The notes: generated from the letters alone by a model not told the origin. 64,000 nucleotides of DNA from Sphingomonas sp. (GCF_030145815.1 NZ_JAIXHL010000002.1:231141-295140); one strand, 5' to 3'. Numbered from the stretch's first letter, positions 23,982-35,311 are shown. Made by a program: numbers and translations.

Positions 23982-25355
23982 TCAGAAGAAGGTCGACAAG
24001 GTCAGATAGCCGAACTTCATGTCGCCCGTTGCCGGCGCATTGGGCGCGTCGGTCAGGAACCGCCCCTTGGCGAGGAAGGCTGCGCCCGCCTCGACCCGCA
24101 ACTTCTTTGGCACCAGCCAGTTGCGCACGCGACCCTCGACCTGGGTACCGGCATCGCGGCCCGATGCGCCGCTGGCGTCGCGCACCGCCGTGGCGGCGAA
24201 GCTGTCGGTCGGGGACGCGAGCAGGAACTTGCGCGCCTTCACCGCAAAATCCCATGCCTTGCTCGGCTTCGCCTCGATCGCCACGCCCGGGCTGACGACG
24301 TTCGACCAGCTCGCCGGGCCATAAAGGCTGAGCGGCCCGAAATCGCCGCGCCGTCCGCCGAACAGCGGGTCGAAGCGGCGATAGTCGGTGGCCGTCGTAT
24401 CCCCGCTGGCATAGCCGAAAAATGCGGTGACGCGCGGGGTCCAGCCCGACGCGAAGGTATAGCCAATCTCGACATTGGCCATGCCCGCGCGGACCTTGCG
24501 GTCGAGCAGGTCGCTCGCCGATGTCGATCCGCGCGTCGTGCCGCGCTGGAGCGCGCCTTCCACTTCGAAGTCGAGCTTGCCCTTGCCCGGCGTGCGATTG
24601 ACCCGGCCGCCAAAGGTGACGAGGTCGCGGTCGCGGGTCGCCCGGCCGGCGCGGTCGCGCTCGTCCAGCGCATAGGCAAAGACTTCGGCCTGCGCCCCGG
24701 CCAGCGCCTTGGAGCGGGTGTAGGACCCGCCCCAGAAATGCAGCCCGGCGTTGGCGCGATCCAGCTCGACCTTGTTGTCCTCGATCGACGCGCGGTCGGA
24801 TGGCAGCTTGTCGAACGGCCGAACCGCAATCAGATACACCCGGTCCCCGCGGGCGCTGCTCCAGTCGAGATTGACGCCGACAAAGCTGTTGGGCGAGTTC
24901 GACCAGTCAGGCCGGTCGAGCAGGCGACCCGAGCCCGACGATGCGGTGAAGCGACCGACGCGCAGCACGCCCTTCCCCTTTTGGCCCGCGACGGTGCCGA
25001 GATCCACGCCCAGATAGGCCTGGAGCGGTTCGAGCGCGTTGGTCTCGCTGGTCCCCGCGACCGACTGGCCATGCTGGAAATAGCTGCGCGCGTCGTCGAG
25101 TTCCGCGGTCAGATGGACGCCACCAAAATCATAGCGCGCAGTGACGAGCGTACGGAACGAGAGCATGGCGTCGCTGTCCGGGGCACCGGGACGCACCTGC
25201 CCGTCGACCACTTCGACCCGTGCGCGGACGCTGCCTTCGATCGTCAGCCCGGTGCTGTCGGCGTCCTTGCCCGATGCCGCGTGCGCGCCGCCTGCCGCTC
25301 CGATCAACAGCGCAACCGCCGCGCCGCTCAGCAGCGCGGCATAACCCGTCTTCAT
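23982..25355 (-). CDS. alginate export family outer-membrane beta-barrel porin
   Basis: MKTGYAALLSGAAVALLIGAAGGAHA signal peptide; GSVRARVEVVDGQ..., RYDFGGVHLTAELDDARSYF pattern. Confidence 0.75.
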   Translation of the reverse strand: MKTGYAALLSGAAVALLIGAAGGAHAASGKDADSTGLTIEGSVRARVEVVDGQVRPGAPDSDAMLSFRTLVTARYDFGGVHLTAELDDARSYFQHGQSVAGTSETNALEPLQAYLGVDLGTVAGQKGKGVLRVGRFTASSGSGRLLDRPDWSNSPNSFVGVNLDWSSARGDRVYLIAVRPFDKLPSDRASIEDNKVELDRANAGLHFWGGSYTRSKALAGAQAEVFAYALDERDRAGRATRDRDLVTFGGRVNRTPGKGKLDFEVEGALQRGTTRGSTSASDLLDRKVRAGMANVEIGYTFASGWTPRVTAFFGYASGDTTATDYRRFDPLFGGRRGDFGPLSLYGPASWSNVVSPGVAIEAKPSKAWDFAVKARKFLLASPTDSFAATAVRDASGASGRDAGTQVEGRVRNWLVPKKLRVEAGAAFLAKGRFLTDAPNAPATGDMKFGYLTLSTFF

Positions 25356-25596
25356 GCGTGATATCCTCAAACTGAACCCTGAGCCTCATTATAGACGGCC
25401 CGACCAAAGACCGGCGCGCGCGGCGCAATTGCGGTGGACCGGTGACCGACAGACCAGGCTATCGCGCCGCGCATCCCCCGGCCCGCTGAAGGACGATATT
25501 GACCGCTACCGAAGAAATACGGCGCCCCATTTGCGACCCGGTGTAGCGCAACAAGTATAAAGACAGCGTTTGCGCCCCGGCCCGCTCCGCATCGCT

Positions 25597-26781
25597 TCAG
25601 AATTCCAGCGTCGTCCGCAGGCCCGCGACCAGTACAGCCCCCCGCCCCCGCTCGCCGGCGGGATTGACGATCAGTTGAAGGTCGGGCTGGACACTGAGCC
25701 AGGGCGCAAGGCGATCCGAATAGGTCAGCTCGAACGCGGTTTCCGCCGGTACGCTGTCGACACCGACCGCGCTAAGCAGGCGGCGATAGCCATGCGACAG
25801 ATAAGCCTGATTGACCCCGAAGGAGAGCTGGGAGTCGGCGCGCCCCGGAATAGGCCGGGTCACCAGCACACCTGCCTGCCAGCCGCCTCGAAAGGGCGTG
25901 GTCCGGCCCTCGGAGATGCCGACCCGGGCGAAGGCCGAAATCCCCGCCGCATCCGCGGACTCGCGCAACACGATCTCGCCGATGGCATAGATGCCCCAGG
26001 CCGTGCGCTGCAGCGGATCCCCCGCCGCATCGACCGCGTCGATATCGTCATGCCGGTCGGTATAGCCCCAGCCGCCGACCGCCAGCTTCCCGGCCTTGCC
26101 CGCCGTGCCGAGCTCCCCGATCAGCAGCGCGCCCTGATCGAAGCTCAGATCGACCCCCTGCGGGTCGCCCAGCGTCCCGGCGGCGGCGTTGAGCACGGCG
26201 ATTCGGGCGTAGCGCCCCTTGTCGTCGAGCTGATGGTCAAAGCGAACGGCGAGCGCGGTGGACGGGAAGATCGACGGGCCATTGGCGCCGGTCGCCGCAA
26301 TTTCGGACCCGACGCCGAATGCCGGCGCGATCAGAAGGCCTGCGGCATCGTTCGAGTAGAATTCGCTGTTGAGGTCAAAGAGCCCGACCCGGACGCTGCT
26401 GCGCGTGCCCAGCTTCTGCTCCACCCATGCCTCGAATAGCCGCAGCCGCTGGCTCGCCACCTCGATATTGTTGACACCCTGCAGCGTCGCCGCGCGATCA
26501 TTGGGCATGCCGCCGAGATTGTTGAGCACATGCACATGCGCCTGCCCGCCGCGCCAGCCAAGCAGGGCATCGAAGTCAAGGTCGGCGACGACATCCAGAT
26601 TATCCAGCAGAAAGACATCGTCGCCAGAGCCGCCTGATAAGGCAACGACATCGACAGTCTCGACCAGCGAAATCTGCACGGCATCTTTCGCCAGCACGGG
26701 AGATGCATGCATCGCAAAACAACATGCGGCGAGTTTGAGCATTTGATATCGCACGACCTGATCCTCATGCAGTTTACGCAT
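25597..26781 (-). CDS. carbohydrate porin (OprB-like)
   Basis: LRLFEAWVEQKLG...VRVGLFDLNSEFYSNDAAGLLIAPAFGVG, C-terminal ...GLRTTLEF. Confidence 0.75.
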   Translation of the reverse strand: MRKLHEDQVVRYQMLKLAACCFAMHASPVLAKDAVQISLVETVDVVALSGGSGDDVFLLDNLDVVADLDFDALLGWRGGQAHVHVLNNLGGMPNDRAATLQGVNNIEVASQRLRLFEAWVEQKLGTRSSVRVGLFDLNSEFYSNDAAGLLIAPAFGVGSEIAATGANGPSIFPSTALAVRFDHQLDDKGRYARIAVLNAAAGTLGDPQGVDLSFDQGALLIGELGTAGKAGKLAVGGWGYTDRHDDIDAVDAAGDPLQRTAWGIYAIGEIVLRESADAAGISAFARVGISEGRTTPFRGGWQAGVLVTRPIPGRADSQLSFGVNQAYLSHGYRRLLSAVGVDSVPAETAFELTYSDRLAPWLSVQPDLQLIVNPAGERGRGAVLVAGLRTTLEF

Positions 26782-26857
26782 ATTTTAGAGGATCATGACC
26801 GGGACCGCTCGTGATCGACCTATAAGAATTGCGACTTTCATTTCGGGGGATGTTGCT

Positions 26858-28804
26858 ATGATTTCGTTGAACCGCGCCGCGCGGCGGGTATCCGGGCTCA
26901 TCCTGGGATTGATGCTGCTATGCGGTGGCGCCGGATTGGCGGCGATCTGGATCCTGAGCGACGCTCTGTCCCGTCAGCAGGACGCGGCGTCGCTACTGCG
27001 ATCGCATCTTGAAGCCGACATGATGCACGACGCGGTGCGCAGCGACGTGCTCGCCACGCTCGCCGCAGCAGATCCCGCCACGGGCATCAAGCGGGCCGAA
27101 GCCATTGCCGACCTCGAGGATCATCTCAAGACTTTTGCCGAGTCGATTGCCGAGGAGCGCGCCTATGCGGGGTCGGCGGAGATCACCAGGCTGACCGAAA
27201 CGCTGGCACCGCCGCTGGCCGCCTATGGCGAAGCCGCGCGAAAGATCGCGACCCTATCCGAACGCGATCATGCCGGCGCGCTTGCCGCCCTGCCCGATTT
27301 CTTTACCCGCTTCGGTGCGCTCGAAACCGCGATGGAAAGCGCGTCGGGAGCCATAGAAACACATGTCGTGCAGGTCGGGGACAGCAGCCGGCGGGCCGGC
27401 ATCATCGCCATGGTGCTGCTCGGCATCACCCTGCTGCTCGGGATCGGCGTCGCCGTGCAACTGTCCCGGCTCGCGCGCCGCCATCTGGTCACACCCCTGA
27501 TCGGCGTGACCGACGCGCTGCGCCGACTGGGTGCGGGTGAACCGGATGTCGCGATGGTCCCAGCGGGCAAGGTCAGCGAGATCGGCGATCTGGCCGCCGC
27601 CACCGCCGGCTTCCAGCAACAGCTGGCCAGCGCAGCCGCCGCGCGGGAGGCGCAGACGCAGTTGATCGTCGACAGTATCGGGGCCGGATTGGGCGCGTTG
27701 TCGCGCGGCGACCTGACCGCAGTAGTGACTGCCGACCTGGACGGCCCGTTCGCCAGTCTGAAATCCGATTTCAACGATGCGCTCGTCCATCTGCGCGCGC
27801 TGATCGGTGCGGTGGTCAACGGCGCACAGGCAATCCAGGCCGGAACGGGCGAGATCGCACATGCATCAGACGATCTGGCCCGCCGCACCGAAGGCAATGC
27901 CGCGAGCCTGGAGCAGACGTCCGCTGCCGTCACCCAGATGAACGACCGCCTGCACCAGACCGCAGAGGCGGCAACCCGCACCGTGGCGCGCGCCGATGGC
28001 GCGATCGCGGTGGTGGCGTCGGGCCGCGCCGTCGCGGAAGAAGCGACGCTGGCGATGACGCGCGTGGCCGACAGTGCCAAGGGCATCGACGATGTGATCG
28101 AAGGGCTCGACAAGATCGCGTTCCAGACGCGCGTGCTGGCAATGAACGCCGCCGTCGAAGCCGGTCGCGCGGGTGAAGCCGGACGCGGCTTCGCCGTCGT
28201 CGCCGACCTCGTCTCGGCTTTGGCCATGCGCGCGGAGGAAGAGGCCGGCCGCGCGCGCGAGCAGCTGACCGTGACCCGCACAGATATCGGCTCGGCCGTC
28301 GAAGCGGTGCGCAAGGTCGATGGCGCGCTGGTCGATATCACCAGCGATGTGCGCGAAGTGCATGCCCTGCTCGGCCAGATGGCGACGGACAATCAGGCGC
28401 AATCGACCGCGATCACGCAGATTGCGAGCGCGATCCAGGCAATGGACCATTCGACCCAGCAGAACGCCGCGATGGTCGAGCAAACATCAGCCGCCGCACG
28501 CAAGCTGTCGAGCGAAGTCGCCGCGCTGACCGAACAGTCGGCGCGCTTCACCATCGGCGGAGGAAATTACGCACGGGCGGTCAGTCCGCGCCCCGGTGCG
28601 GCCCGCGCCGTCCCGGTCACACCCGAGGCGGCTGCGCCCGCCAAGGCAGCGGATAAGCCCAAGCCGGCGGCAAAGCCCAAGCCGGCGGCAAAGCCCAAGG
28701 CCGAACCCGCCGCTCCCGCCTATCGCTCGCCGGTCAAGGCGCTGCCACGGACCAACGGGTCGGCGGTGGTTGCAACCGACGGCGATAGCTGGGACGCCTT
28801 CTGA
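26858..28804 (+). CDS. methyl-accepting chemotaxis protein
   Basis: N-terminal TM, HAMP-like region, signalling domain GIDDVIEGLDKIAFQTRVLAMNAAVEAGRAGEAGRGFAVVADLV. Confidence 0.95.
   Translation: MISLNRAARRVSGLILGLMLLCGGAGLAAIWILSDALSRQQDAASLLRSHLEADMMHDAVRSDVLATLAAADPATGIKRAEAIADLEDHLKTFAESIAEERAYAGSAEITRLTETLAPPLAAYGEAARKIATLSERDHAGALAALPDFFTRFGALETAMESASGAIETHVVQVGDSSRRAGIIAMVLLGITLLLGIGVAVQLSRLARRHLVTPLIGVTDALRRLGAGEPDVAMVPAGKVSEIGDLAAATAGFQQQLASAAAAREAQTQLIVDSIGAGLGALSRGDLTAVVTADLDGPFASLKSDFNDALVHLRALIGAVVNGAQAIQAGTGEIAHASDDLARRTEGNAASLEQTSAAVTQMNDRLHQTAEAATRTVARADGAIAVVASGRAVAEEATLAMTRVADSAKGIDDVIEGLDKIAFQTRVLAMNAAVEAGRAGEAGRGFAVVADLVSALAMRAEEEAGRAREQLTVTRTDIGSAVEAVRKVDGALVDITSDVREVHALLGQMATDNQAQSTAITQIASAIQAMDHSTQQNAAMVEQTSAAARKLSSEVAALTEQSARFTIGGGNYARAVSPRPGAARAVPVTPEAAAPAKAADKPKPAAKPKPAAKPKAEPAAPAYRSPVKALPRTNGSAVVATDGDSWDAF
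28658..28693. repeat. 18-bp direct tandem repeat x2 in the MCP C-terminus
   Basis: cccaagccggcggcaaag twice in tandem (KPKPAAKPKPAAKPK). Confidence 0.85.
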
Positions 28805-28844
28805 AGCACCGGGCCGGGTCGCCAATGACCCGGCCCGGTTCAAT

Positions 28845-29378
28845 TCAACCGAATACTTCGGGCGCGTCGAGATCCGCGCCCTTGGGATCCTCCCCGAAAC
28901 GGTTCGGGCCGGCTGTGCCCGCCGTGCAATACCAGACCAGCAGCACGATCGAACAGATGAAGCCGGCGAACAGTGCGATACCGCCAACGACCATCAGCGA
29001 CGATGTGCCGCCGCCCATTCCGCCCAGCGACTGCACCATTCCCACTCCTAACAGCACCGCACCGACCAAAATCGGCCCCATTGGGAGCAGAATCCACCAA
29101 CCGCTGCGATCGAGATCATGGAGTCGCCGTACGCTGACTGCCAGGCTGGGGATCAAGGTGCCGAGCGCAAAGATATTGCCGAGCAGTCCGCCCGACGCTG
29201 CACCAAACGGGTCGGCCGGGTCGGCAGTGGCACTGCCGTCTAGTCCGAGCGCGTTGTCGAGGATCGCAAGCACGATCGACACGATCACCAGGAACAGCGT
29301 GTACATCCAATATTCCTTGCGCCGCGAGCGGCCCGAAAAATCGAAATAGCGTTTCAGCGGCAGGATCATCCATTCCAT
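28845..29378 (-). CDS. DUF805 domain membrane protein
   Basis: MEWMILPLKRYFDFSGRSRRKEYWMYTLFLVIVSIVLAILD. Confidence 0.9.
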   Translation of the reverse strand: MEWMILPLKRYFDFSGRSRRKEYWMYTLFLVIVSIVLAILDNALGLDGSATADPADPFGAASGGLLGNIFALGTLIPSLAVSVRRLHDLDRSGWWILLPMGPILVGAVLLGVGMVQSLGGMGGGTSSLMVVGGIALFAGFICSIVLLVWYCTAGTAGPNRFGEDPKGADLDAPEVFG

Positions 29379-29458
29379 CGGTCATTCCCCCTTATTGTCC
29401 GACTCACCCTGGTGGCCAGCGGAAGCGGTCAGCCTAACGCGCTGAAACGGCGTTGCAA

Positions 29459-30970
29459 TCAGCTTCGCGGAGCCTGTCGCCGGTAGCTCAGTGCTTCGGC
29501 GACATGGATGCGGCCCACCGTTTCGGCACCCGCCAGGTCGGCGATGGTGCGCGCGACGCGGAGCACGCGGGTATAGCCGCGCGCACTCATCCGCATCGCC
29601 TCCGCCGCCTGCGCCAGCAGCTTGCGTCCGGGTTCGTCGGGCGTGGCTGCGCTGTCGAGCACCGGACCGTCGGCCTCGGCATTGGTGCGCGGGCCGTCGC
29701 TGCCATAGCGGGCACGCTGGACGGCGCGTGCCGTCGCGACGCGGGCGGCAACTTCGGCAGAACCTTCGCTCGGCGGGGGCAGCACCAGATCGGCGGCGGT
29801 GACCGGCTGCACCTCGACATGCAGGTCGATGCGGTCGAGCAAAGGCCCTGAGACCTTGGCCTGATAATCCGCCGCACAGCGCGGGGCGCGGGCGCAGGCC
29901 AGCGCGGGGTCGCCAAGATGCCCGCAGCGGCACGGATTCATCGCCGCAACCAGCTGCACCCGAGCGGGAAAGGTCACATGCGCATTGGCGCGCGCAACGC
30001 TGACGGTCCCCGCCTCCAGCGGCTGGCGCAGTGAATCGAGCACCGCGCGCTGAAATTCGGGCAGTTCGTCTAGGAACAGCACGCCGAGATGCGCAAGGCT
30101 GACCTCGCCCGGCTTGACCCGCAACCCACCGCCGGTCAGCGCCGCCATCGAAGCGGAATGGTGGGGTGAGCGGAACGGGCGCGTGCGCGTCAGCCGCCCG
30201 CCCTCCAGTGTCCCGGCGACGCTGGCGACCATCGACACCTCCAGCGCCTCGGCTGCGTCGAGCGGCGGGAGGATGCCGGGCAGACAGCTCGCCATCAGCG
30301 ACTTGCCCGCACCCGGCGGCCCGACCATCAGCAGATTATGCCCGCCAGCTGCGGCGATTTCCAACGCGCGCTTCGCGGTTTCCTGCCCCTTTACCTGACG
30401 CAGGTCCGGCCCGAACCCCGGCGCATCGGCCTCCCCCGGCTCGGGCGCGCCCAGCAATTGCTGGCCCTTCAGATGGTTGAGCAGGCCGATCAGGTCGGGT
30501 GCCGCCAGAACCGCGCCGGTCCCGGCCCAGGCCGCTTCCGCCCCCTGCGCCGCGGGACAGATCAGCCCCTTCCCCTCCCCCGCCGCATGCAGCGCCGCGA
30601 GCAGCACGCCCGGCGACGGCGCGATCCGTCCGTCGAGCGCCAGCTCGCCGACCACGACATAATCCGCCAGCGCCTCGGCATCGGTCACGCCCATCGCCGC
30701 CAGCAGCGCCAGCGCGATCGGCAGGTCGAAATGCGACCCTTCCTTGGGCAGGTCGGCGGGCGACAGATTGAGCACGATATGCTTGGGCGGCATGGCAAGG
30801 CCGATCGCCGCCATCGCCGCGCGCACCCGCTCGCGGCTTTCCGCCACCGCCTTGTCGGGCAGGCCGACGATCATGAATTTGGGCAGGCCGGGGACCAGGT
30901 TGCACTGCACCTCGACGCTGCGCGCCTCCAGCCCGAGATATGCGACCGTCGAGACACTCGCGACCATCAA
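29459..30970 (-). CDS. YifB/ComM family Mg-chelatase-like AAA ATPase
   Basis: GLEARSVEVQCNLVPGLPKFMIVGLPDKAVAESRERVRAA..., MVGPPGAGKSLMASCLPGILPPL, FLDELPEFQRAVLDSLRQPLE. Confidence 0.96.
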   Translation of the reverse strand: MMVASVSTVAYLGLEARSVEVQCNLVPGLPKFMIVGLPDKAVAESRERVRAAMAAIGLAMPPKHIVLNLSPADLPKEGSHFDLPIALALLAAMGVTDAEALADYVVVGELALDGRIAPSPGVLLAALHAAGEGKGLICPAAQGAEAAWAGTGAVLAAPDLIGLLNHLKGQQLLGAPEPGEADAPGFGPDLRQVKGQETAKRALEIAAAGGHNLLMVGPPGAGKSLMASCLPGILPPLDAAEALEVSMVASVAGTLEGGRLTRTRPFRSPHHSASMAALTGGGLRVKPGEVSLAHLGVLFLDELPEFQRAVLDSLRQPLEAGTVSVARANAHVTFPARVQLVAAMNPCRCGHLGDPALACARAPRCAADYQAKVSGPLLDRIDLHVEVQPVTAADLVLPPPSEGSAEVAARVATARAVQRARYGSDGPRTNAEADGPVLDSAATPDEPGRKLLAQAAEAMRMSARGYTRVLRVARTIADLAGAETVGRIHVAEALSYRRQAPRS

Positions 30971-31073
30971 CGCCCCCCTTTTGTTCGCACACTCTTAACC
31001 GCTTTTCGTGCGAGGGAAACGGTTCATCTTCCCCGCGTCTTGCATCTGCAACACACGCCCCCACTTGGGAGCG

Positions 31074-31358
31074 ATGCGCCGCAATCCGCATCCCTTTGTG
31101 CGAATCGCCCTGCTGACGACCGGCTGGCTGCTGTTCCTGATCGTCGCGCCGCTCGCATCGCCGCTGCCCGGCCCGGGCGGCACGGTCATCGCGGCGTTCG
31201 GACTGATCCTGGTCCTGCGCAATTCGCGCTGGGCGCGGCACCGATTCGTGCGATTGAAAGCGCGCTGGCCGCGGGTCGGTGCGTTCATCGACCGGATTCT
31301 GGTGCGCGGAAGCGCCAAACGCCGTCGCGCGGTGGCAAAAAGGCTCGCTGCGAATTGA
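31074..31358 (+). CDS. small membrane protein (PGPGW-like)
   Basis: MRRNPHPFVRIALLTTGWLLFLIVAPLASPLPGPGGTVIAAFGLILVLRNSRWAR. Confidence 0.55.
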   Translation: MRRNPHPFVRIALLTTGWLLFLIVAPLASPLPGPGGTVIAAFGLILVLRNSRWARHRFVRLKARWPRVGAFIDRILVRGSAKRRRAVAKRLAAN

Positions 31359-31445
31359 CTTCGCTGCCCGCTTTGGCTAACGGCCCCGTTCACACGGTCG
31401 CCCCCGCGGCGGCCTTTTCAGTTTCTAGAATTCAGGGAATGAGCG

Positions 31446-31580
31446 ATGAAGCGGACCTTTCAGCCGAGCAACCTGGTGCGAGCGCGCCGGCACGGCTTCC
31501 GCGCGCGCATGGCGACCCCCGGCGGTCGCAATGTGATTCGCGCCCGCCGCGCCCGCGGCCGCAACAAGCTGAGCGCGTAA
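31446..31580 (+). CDS. rpmH: 50S ribosomal protein L34
   Basis: [44 protein letters not shown]; not in the ORF track because of its length. Confidence 0.98.
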   Translation: MKRTFQPSNLVRARRHGFRARMATPGGRNVIRARRARGRNKLSA

Positions 31581-31669
31581 GCCTGACGCCAGCATCGCTG
31601 GTGTCGAACCAGCCCGTTTCCTCAGCCAAGGAAGCGGGCTGTTTGCGTTCACCCGCCCCGCTGGCACGG

Positions 31670-31987
31670 ATGACCCAGCGCCGCGACTATCTCGCCGCCA
31701 ATGCCGGCAAGCGCGCGCCGATGCCCGGCTTCGTCCTGATCGTCCGCCCGCGCGGCGATGATGATGCGACGATGCGAATCGGCATCACCGTGTCGAAGAA
31801 GGTCGGCAACGCCGTCACGCGCAACCGCATGAAGCGCCGTTTCCGCGCGCTGGTGCGGGAGGTGCTGCCGGTCGATGGCATCGCGGGTGCCGACCATGTC
31901 CTGATCGGCCGCGCCAGCGGGATCGAGCGGGACTATGGAGCGCTCAAGACCGAACTGGCCAAGGCGCTGGCAAAGGTGAAACGGTGA
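31670..31987 (+). CDS. rnpA: ribonuclease P protein component
   Basis: [28 protein letters not shown]...[30 protein letters not shown]; exact start uncertain. Confidence 0.92.
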   Translation: MTQRRDYLAANAGKRAPMPGFVLIVRPRGDDDATMRIGITVSKKVGNAVTRNRMKRRFRALVREVLPVDGIAGADHVLIGRASGIERDYGALKTELAKALAKVKR

Positions 31988-32196
31988 TCGCCCGCATCCT
32001 GATTCTGATCGCGCGCGGGTGGCAGATCGGCCCGTCGCGCATCCTGCCGCCCAGCTGCCGTTTCGCGCCAAGCTGTTCAGCCTATGCAATACAGGCGCTC
32101 TCCCGCTATGGGGCGCTCAAGGGCGGATGGCTCGCGCTGCGGCGCATCCTTCGCTGCCATCCATGGGGTGGGCACGGCTATGATCCCGTGCCCTGA
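31984..32196 (+). CDS. yidD: membrane protein insertion efficiency factor YidD
   Basis: [60 protein letters not shown]. Confidence 0.97.
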   Translation: MIARILILIARGWQIGPSRILPPSCRFAPSCSAYAIQALSRYGALKGGWLALRRILRCHPWGGHGYDPVP

Positions 32197-32216
32197 TGTC
32201 CTGACCGGGGAATGAC

Positions 32217-33971
32217 GTGAAAGAAGACCAGAAGAATTTTCTGCTGTTCGCGGTAATCGCGGGGCTGCTGCTGTTCGCATGGCCGGCGGTAACCAACTGG
32301 CTGTTCCCCACTCCGCCCGCGACGACGGTAACCAAGGCGGCCGACGGCACGCCCAAGGTAGTGCCGAACCCCGGCGCAGACCCCACCGCCGACACGCCGC
32401 AGGCGATCCGCGACCGCGACAGCGTGCTGCGCGAAACCCCGCGCATCGCGATCGAAACCCCGACGGTGCGCGGCAGCCTGAACCTCAAGGGCGCGCGCAT
32501 CGATGATCTGGTGCTGGTCAAGCACAAGGAAACGATTGCCAAGGGCAGCGCCCCGATCCGCCTGCTGTCGCCCAGCGGCACGCGCGACGCCTATTTCGCC
32601 GGCTTCGGCTGGTCGGGTCAGGGCCTCAACGCCCCCGGCCCCGACACGGTGTGGCAGGCCAGCGGGTCGAAGCTGACCCCGACCACCCCGGTCACGCTCA
32701 CCGCCACCAACGGCACGCAGCGCTTTGCGATCGAACTGTCGGTCGATTACGGATACATGTTCACCGTCCGCCAGAAGGTCGCGAACCTGGGGCAAAAGGC
32801 GGTTGCTGCGGCGGGCTATGGCTATCTCTATCGCTATGGCGCGGGCAAGGACGTCGACACCTGGACGATCCACGCTGGCCCGGTCGCCTCCTATGGCGGC
32901 GCGGTCGACTATGGCGTCAATTACGATACGGTGAAGGACGAAGGCACCAAGCGCTTCGACGCCAAGGGCGGCTGGATCGGCTATACCGACATCTACTGGC
33001 TGACGGCACTCGTGCCCGATCAGGGCATGCCGGTCAGCCTCAGCTTCCGCCCCGGCGCCGGCACCGCAACCCAGGCGCAGTTCGAACCGACCACCGCCCG
33101 CCAGATCGCGCCGGGCCAGGTGCTGACCCAGACGACGCGCTTCTTTGCGGGTGCGAAGGACATCAACCTGCTCGACAGCTACGAAGAGGAAGGCGGCATC
33201 CACCAGTTCGGCAAGGCGATCGACTGGGGCTGGTTCGAAGTCTTCGAAAAGCCGATCTTCCATTACCTCCACTGGCTGTTCCGCATGGTCGGCAATTTCG
33301 GTCTGGCGATCATCCTGCTGACCGTCACCGTCCGCCTGCTGCTGTTCCCGATCGCGCAGAAGCAGTTCGCGTCGATGGCCGCGATGCGCGCTCTCCAGCC
33401 CAAGATGAAGGCGCTGCAGGAGCGCTACAAGGACGACAAGCCGCGCCAGCAGCAGGAGATCATGAAGCTGTACAAGGACGAGAAGGTGAACCCGCTCGCG
33501 GGCTGCCTCCCGACCCTGCTGCAGATTCCGATCCTCTACGCGCTGTACAAGGTGCTGATGCTGTCGATCGAAATGCGCCACCAGCCGCTGGTGCTGTGGG
33601 TCAAGGATCTGTCCGCGCCCGACCCGGCTAACCTGGTCAACCTCGTCCATTACCTGACCGGCATCCAGCTGCCGATGTTCATGGCGCTGGGCGTGTTCCC
33701 GATCCTGCTCGGCGTGTCGATGTGGGCGCAGTTCAAGCTGAACCCGGCACCGACCGACGAAGTGCAGAAGCAGATGTTCGCGATCATGCCGTGGATTCTG
33801 ATGTTCGTGATGGCACCGTTCGCAGCGGGTCTCCAGCTTTACTGGATCACCTCGAACCTGCTCACCATCGCGCAGCAGAAGTTCCTGTACAGCCGCCATC
33901 CGGCGCTCAAGGAACCGGTGCCCGCGACCGGCGCGGTGATCGACGCCAAGCCGGCTAAGGGGAAGAAGTGA
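32217..33971 (+). CDS. yidC: membrane protein insertase YidC
   Basis: [31 protein letters not shown]...; [29 protein letters not shown]. Confidence 0.97.
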   Translation: MKEDQKNFLLFAVIAGLLLFAWPAVTNWLFPTPPATTVTKAADGTPKVVPNPGADPTADTPQAIRDRDSVLRETPRIAIETPTVRGSLNLKGARIDDLVLVKHKETIAKGSAPIRLLSPSGTRDAYFAGFGWSGQGLNAPGPDTVWQASGSKLTPTTPVTLTATNGTQRFAIELSVDYGYMFTVRQKVANLGQKAVAAAGYGYLYRYGAGKDVDTWTIHAGPVASYGGAVDYGVNYDTVKDEGTKRFDAKGGWIGYTDIYWLTALVPDQGMPVSLSFRPGAGTATQAQFEPTTARQIAPGQVLTQTTRFFAGAKDINLLDSYEEEGGIHQFGKAIDWGWFEVFEKPIFHYLHWLFRMVGNFGLAIILLTVTVRLLLFPIAQKQFASMAAMRALQPKMKALQERYKDDKPRQQQEIMKLYKDEKVNPLAGCLPTLLQIPILYALYKVLMLSIEMRHQPLVLWVKDLSAPDPANLVNLVHYLTGIQLPMFMALGVFPILLGVSMWAQFKLNPAPTDEVQKQMFAIMPWILMFVMAPFAAGLQLYWITSNLLTIAQQKFLYSRHPALKEPVPATGAVIDAKPAKGKK

Positions 33972-34609
33972 CCGAATTCGACCCCGAGCTGATCGAGGGC
34001 GCGCGCAAGACCTTTGCGGGTCCGGTCGCGTTCCTCAAATCCGCGCCTGCGCTCAACTTCCTGCCCGACGCGGTCGTGCCGGAAGTCGCGTTTGCCGGGC
34101 GATCGAACGTCGGCAAATCCTCGCTGCTCAACGCGCTGACCGGGCGCAACGCGCTGGCGCGCACGTCGAACACGCCGGGGCGGACGCAGGAACTGAACTT
34201 CTTCGACGTGGGCGATCCGGTGAAGTTCCGCCTGGTCGACATGCCCGGCTATGGCTTTGCCAAGGCGCCCAAGGATATCGTCAAAAAGTGGCGCTTCCTG
34301 GTGAACGACTATCTGCGCGGGCGCGACGTGCTCAAGCGCGTGCTGGTGCTGATCGACAGCCGCCACGGCATCAAGGATGTCGACCGCGAGATCCTCGACA
34401 TGCTCGACGCAGCAGCGGTCAGCTATCGCATCGTCCTGACCAAGGGCGACAAGATCAAGCCGGCCGAGCTCGCCGAAGTAACCGAACGCACCATCGCCGA
34501 AGCGCGCAAGCGTCCGGCCGCCCATCCCGACATCCTCGCTACGTCGAGCGAGAAGAATGACGGCATTGCCGAGCTGCGCGCCGCGGTGGTCGAGGCCGTT
34601 AGTATCTAG
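33968..34609 (+). CDS. engB: ribosome biogenesis GTP-binding protein EngB/YsxC
   Basis: [42 protein letters not shown]...[12 protein letters not shown]; 4-nt overlap with yidC. Confidence 0.96.
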   Translation: MTEFDPELIEGARKTFAGPVAFLKSAPALNFLPDAVVPEVAFAGRSNVGKSSLLNALTGRNALARTSNTPGRTQELNFFDVGDPVKFRLVDMPGYGFAKAPKDIVKKWRFLVNDYLRGRDVLKRVLVLIDSRHGIKDVDREILDMLDAAAVSYRIVLTKGDKIKPAELAEVTERTIAEARKRPAAHPDILATSSEKNDGIAELRAAVVEAVSI

Positions 34610-34706
34610 TTTCTGTCCCGAAAATTACGCTTTCTGTCAGAGGCTTATCCGACAATGTTCCCACTGTCGTCTCACCGGAGACGATTCGAACTGGGGAACC
34701 TATTTC

Positions 34707-35207
34707 ATGAAGTTAGTATCTGTGGCGGCCACGGCTCTTCTGGCCGTGAGCCTTAGTGGTTGTGCAACGGTTATGAATGGACCGAACGTCAACTATGCGA
34801 CCCAGTCGAAGCCAGATGGGGCTCAAGTCAAGTTCACGAGCGGTGAAACGTGCACCACGCCTTGCACGCTCAAATTCAAGCGCAAAGATGACAGGCGCGC
34901 GGACATCAGCTTGGCTGGCTACAAGTCCACTTACATCTTGATTCAGTCCAAGCTGGGCGGTTCGGCTTTTGGCAACATCCTGCTTGGCGGTGGCGTTGGC
35001 GCAATCGTCGATGGCGCGAACGGCGCAAGTAATCGGCTGTATCCGCGCCCGCTGATCGTCCGGCTGGCACCGGAAGGCTCGAGCGAGGAAGCAGTGCTGC
35101 TCGACAAGGATGGCAAGGTCGTCATGACGGTAAAGGCGCACAACGACTCGGTGCGTGCCGATGTCGCCAAGACCATCGGGCCGAAGCTCGCGGGCCTCGA
35201 AGACTGA
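34707..35207 (+). CDS. putative lipoprotein, PEGA-like
   Basis: MKLVSVAATALLAVSLSGCATVMNGPNVNYATQSKPDGAQVKFTSGETCTTPCTLKFKRKDD; lipobox LSGC. Confidence 0.7.
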   Translation: MKLVSVAATALLAVSLSGCATVMNGPNVNYATQSKPDGAQVKFTSGETCTTPCTLKFKRKDDRRADISLAGYKSTYILIQSKLGGSAFGNILLGGGVGAIVDGANGASNRLYPRPLIVRLAPEGSSEEAVLLDKDGKVVMTVKAHNDSVRADVAKTIGPKLAGLED

Positions 35208-35272
35208 ACCAACGTGATGGTTGGCGGAACTGAGTTTCGCCAACCGAACGCGTATCGCCAAGGCGAACAAGG

Positions 35273-35304
35273 GAGACGCCCGGGCCTTCCCGGGCGTCTC
35301 TTTT
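35273..35304. terminator. hairpin terminator between convergent genes
   Basis: gagacgcccgggccttcccgggcgtctcttttc: long GC stem plus T run. Confidence 0.85.
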
Positions 35305-35311
35305 CTGCGGC

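Noticed and set aside
30338-31669. N-terminal extension of the ORF ending in RnpA
   Set aside because: Open frame antisense to yifB and overlapping rpmH; the RnpA homology begins near 31670.
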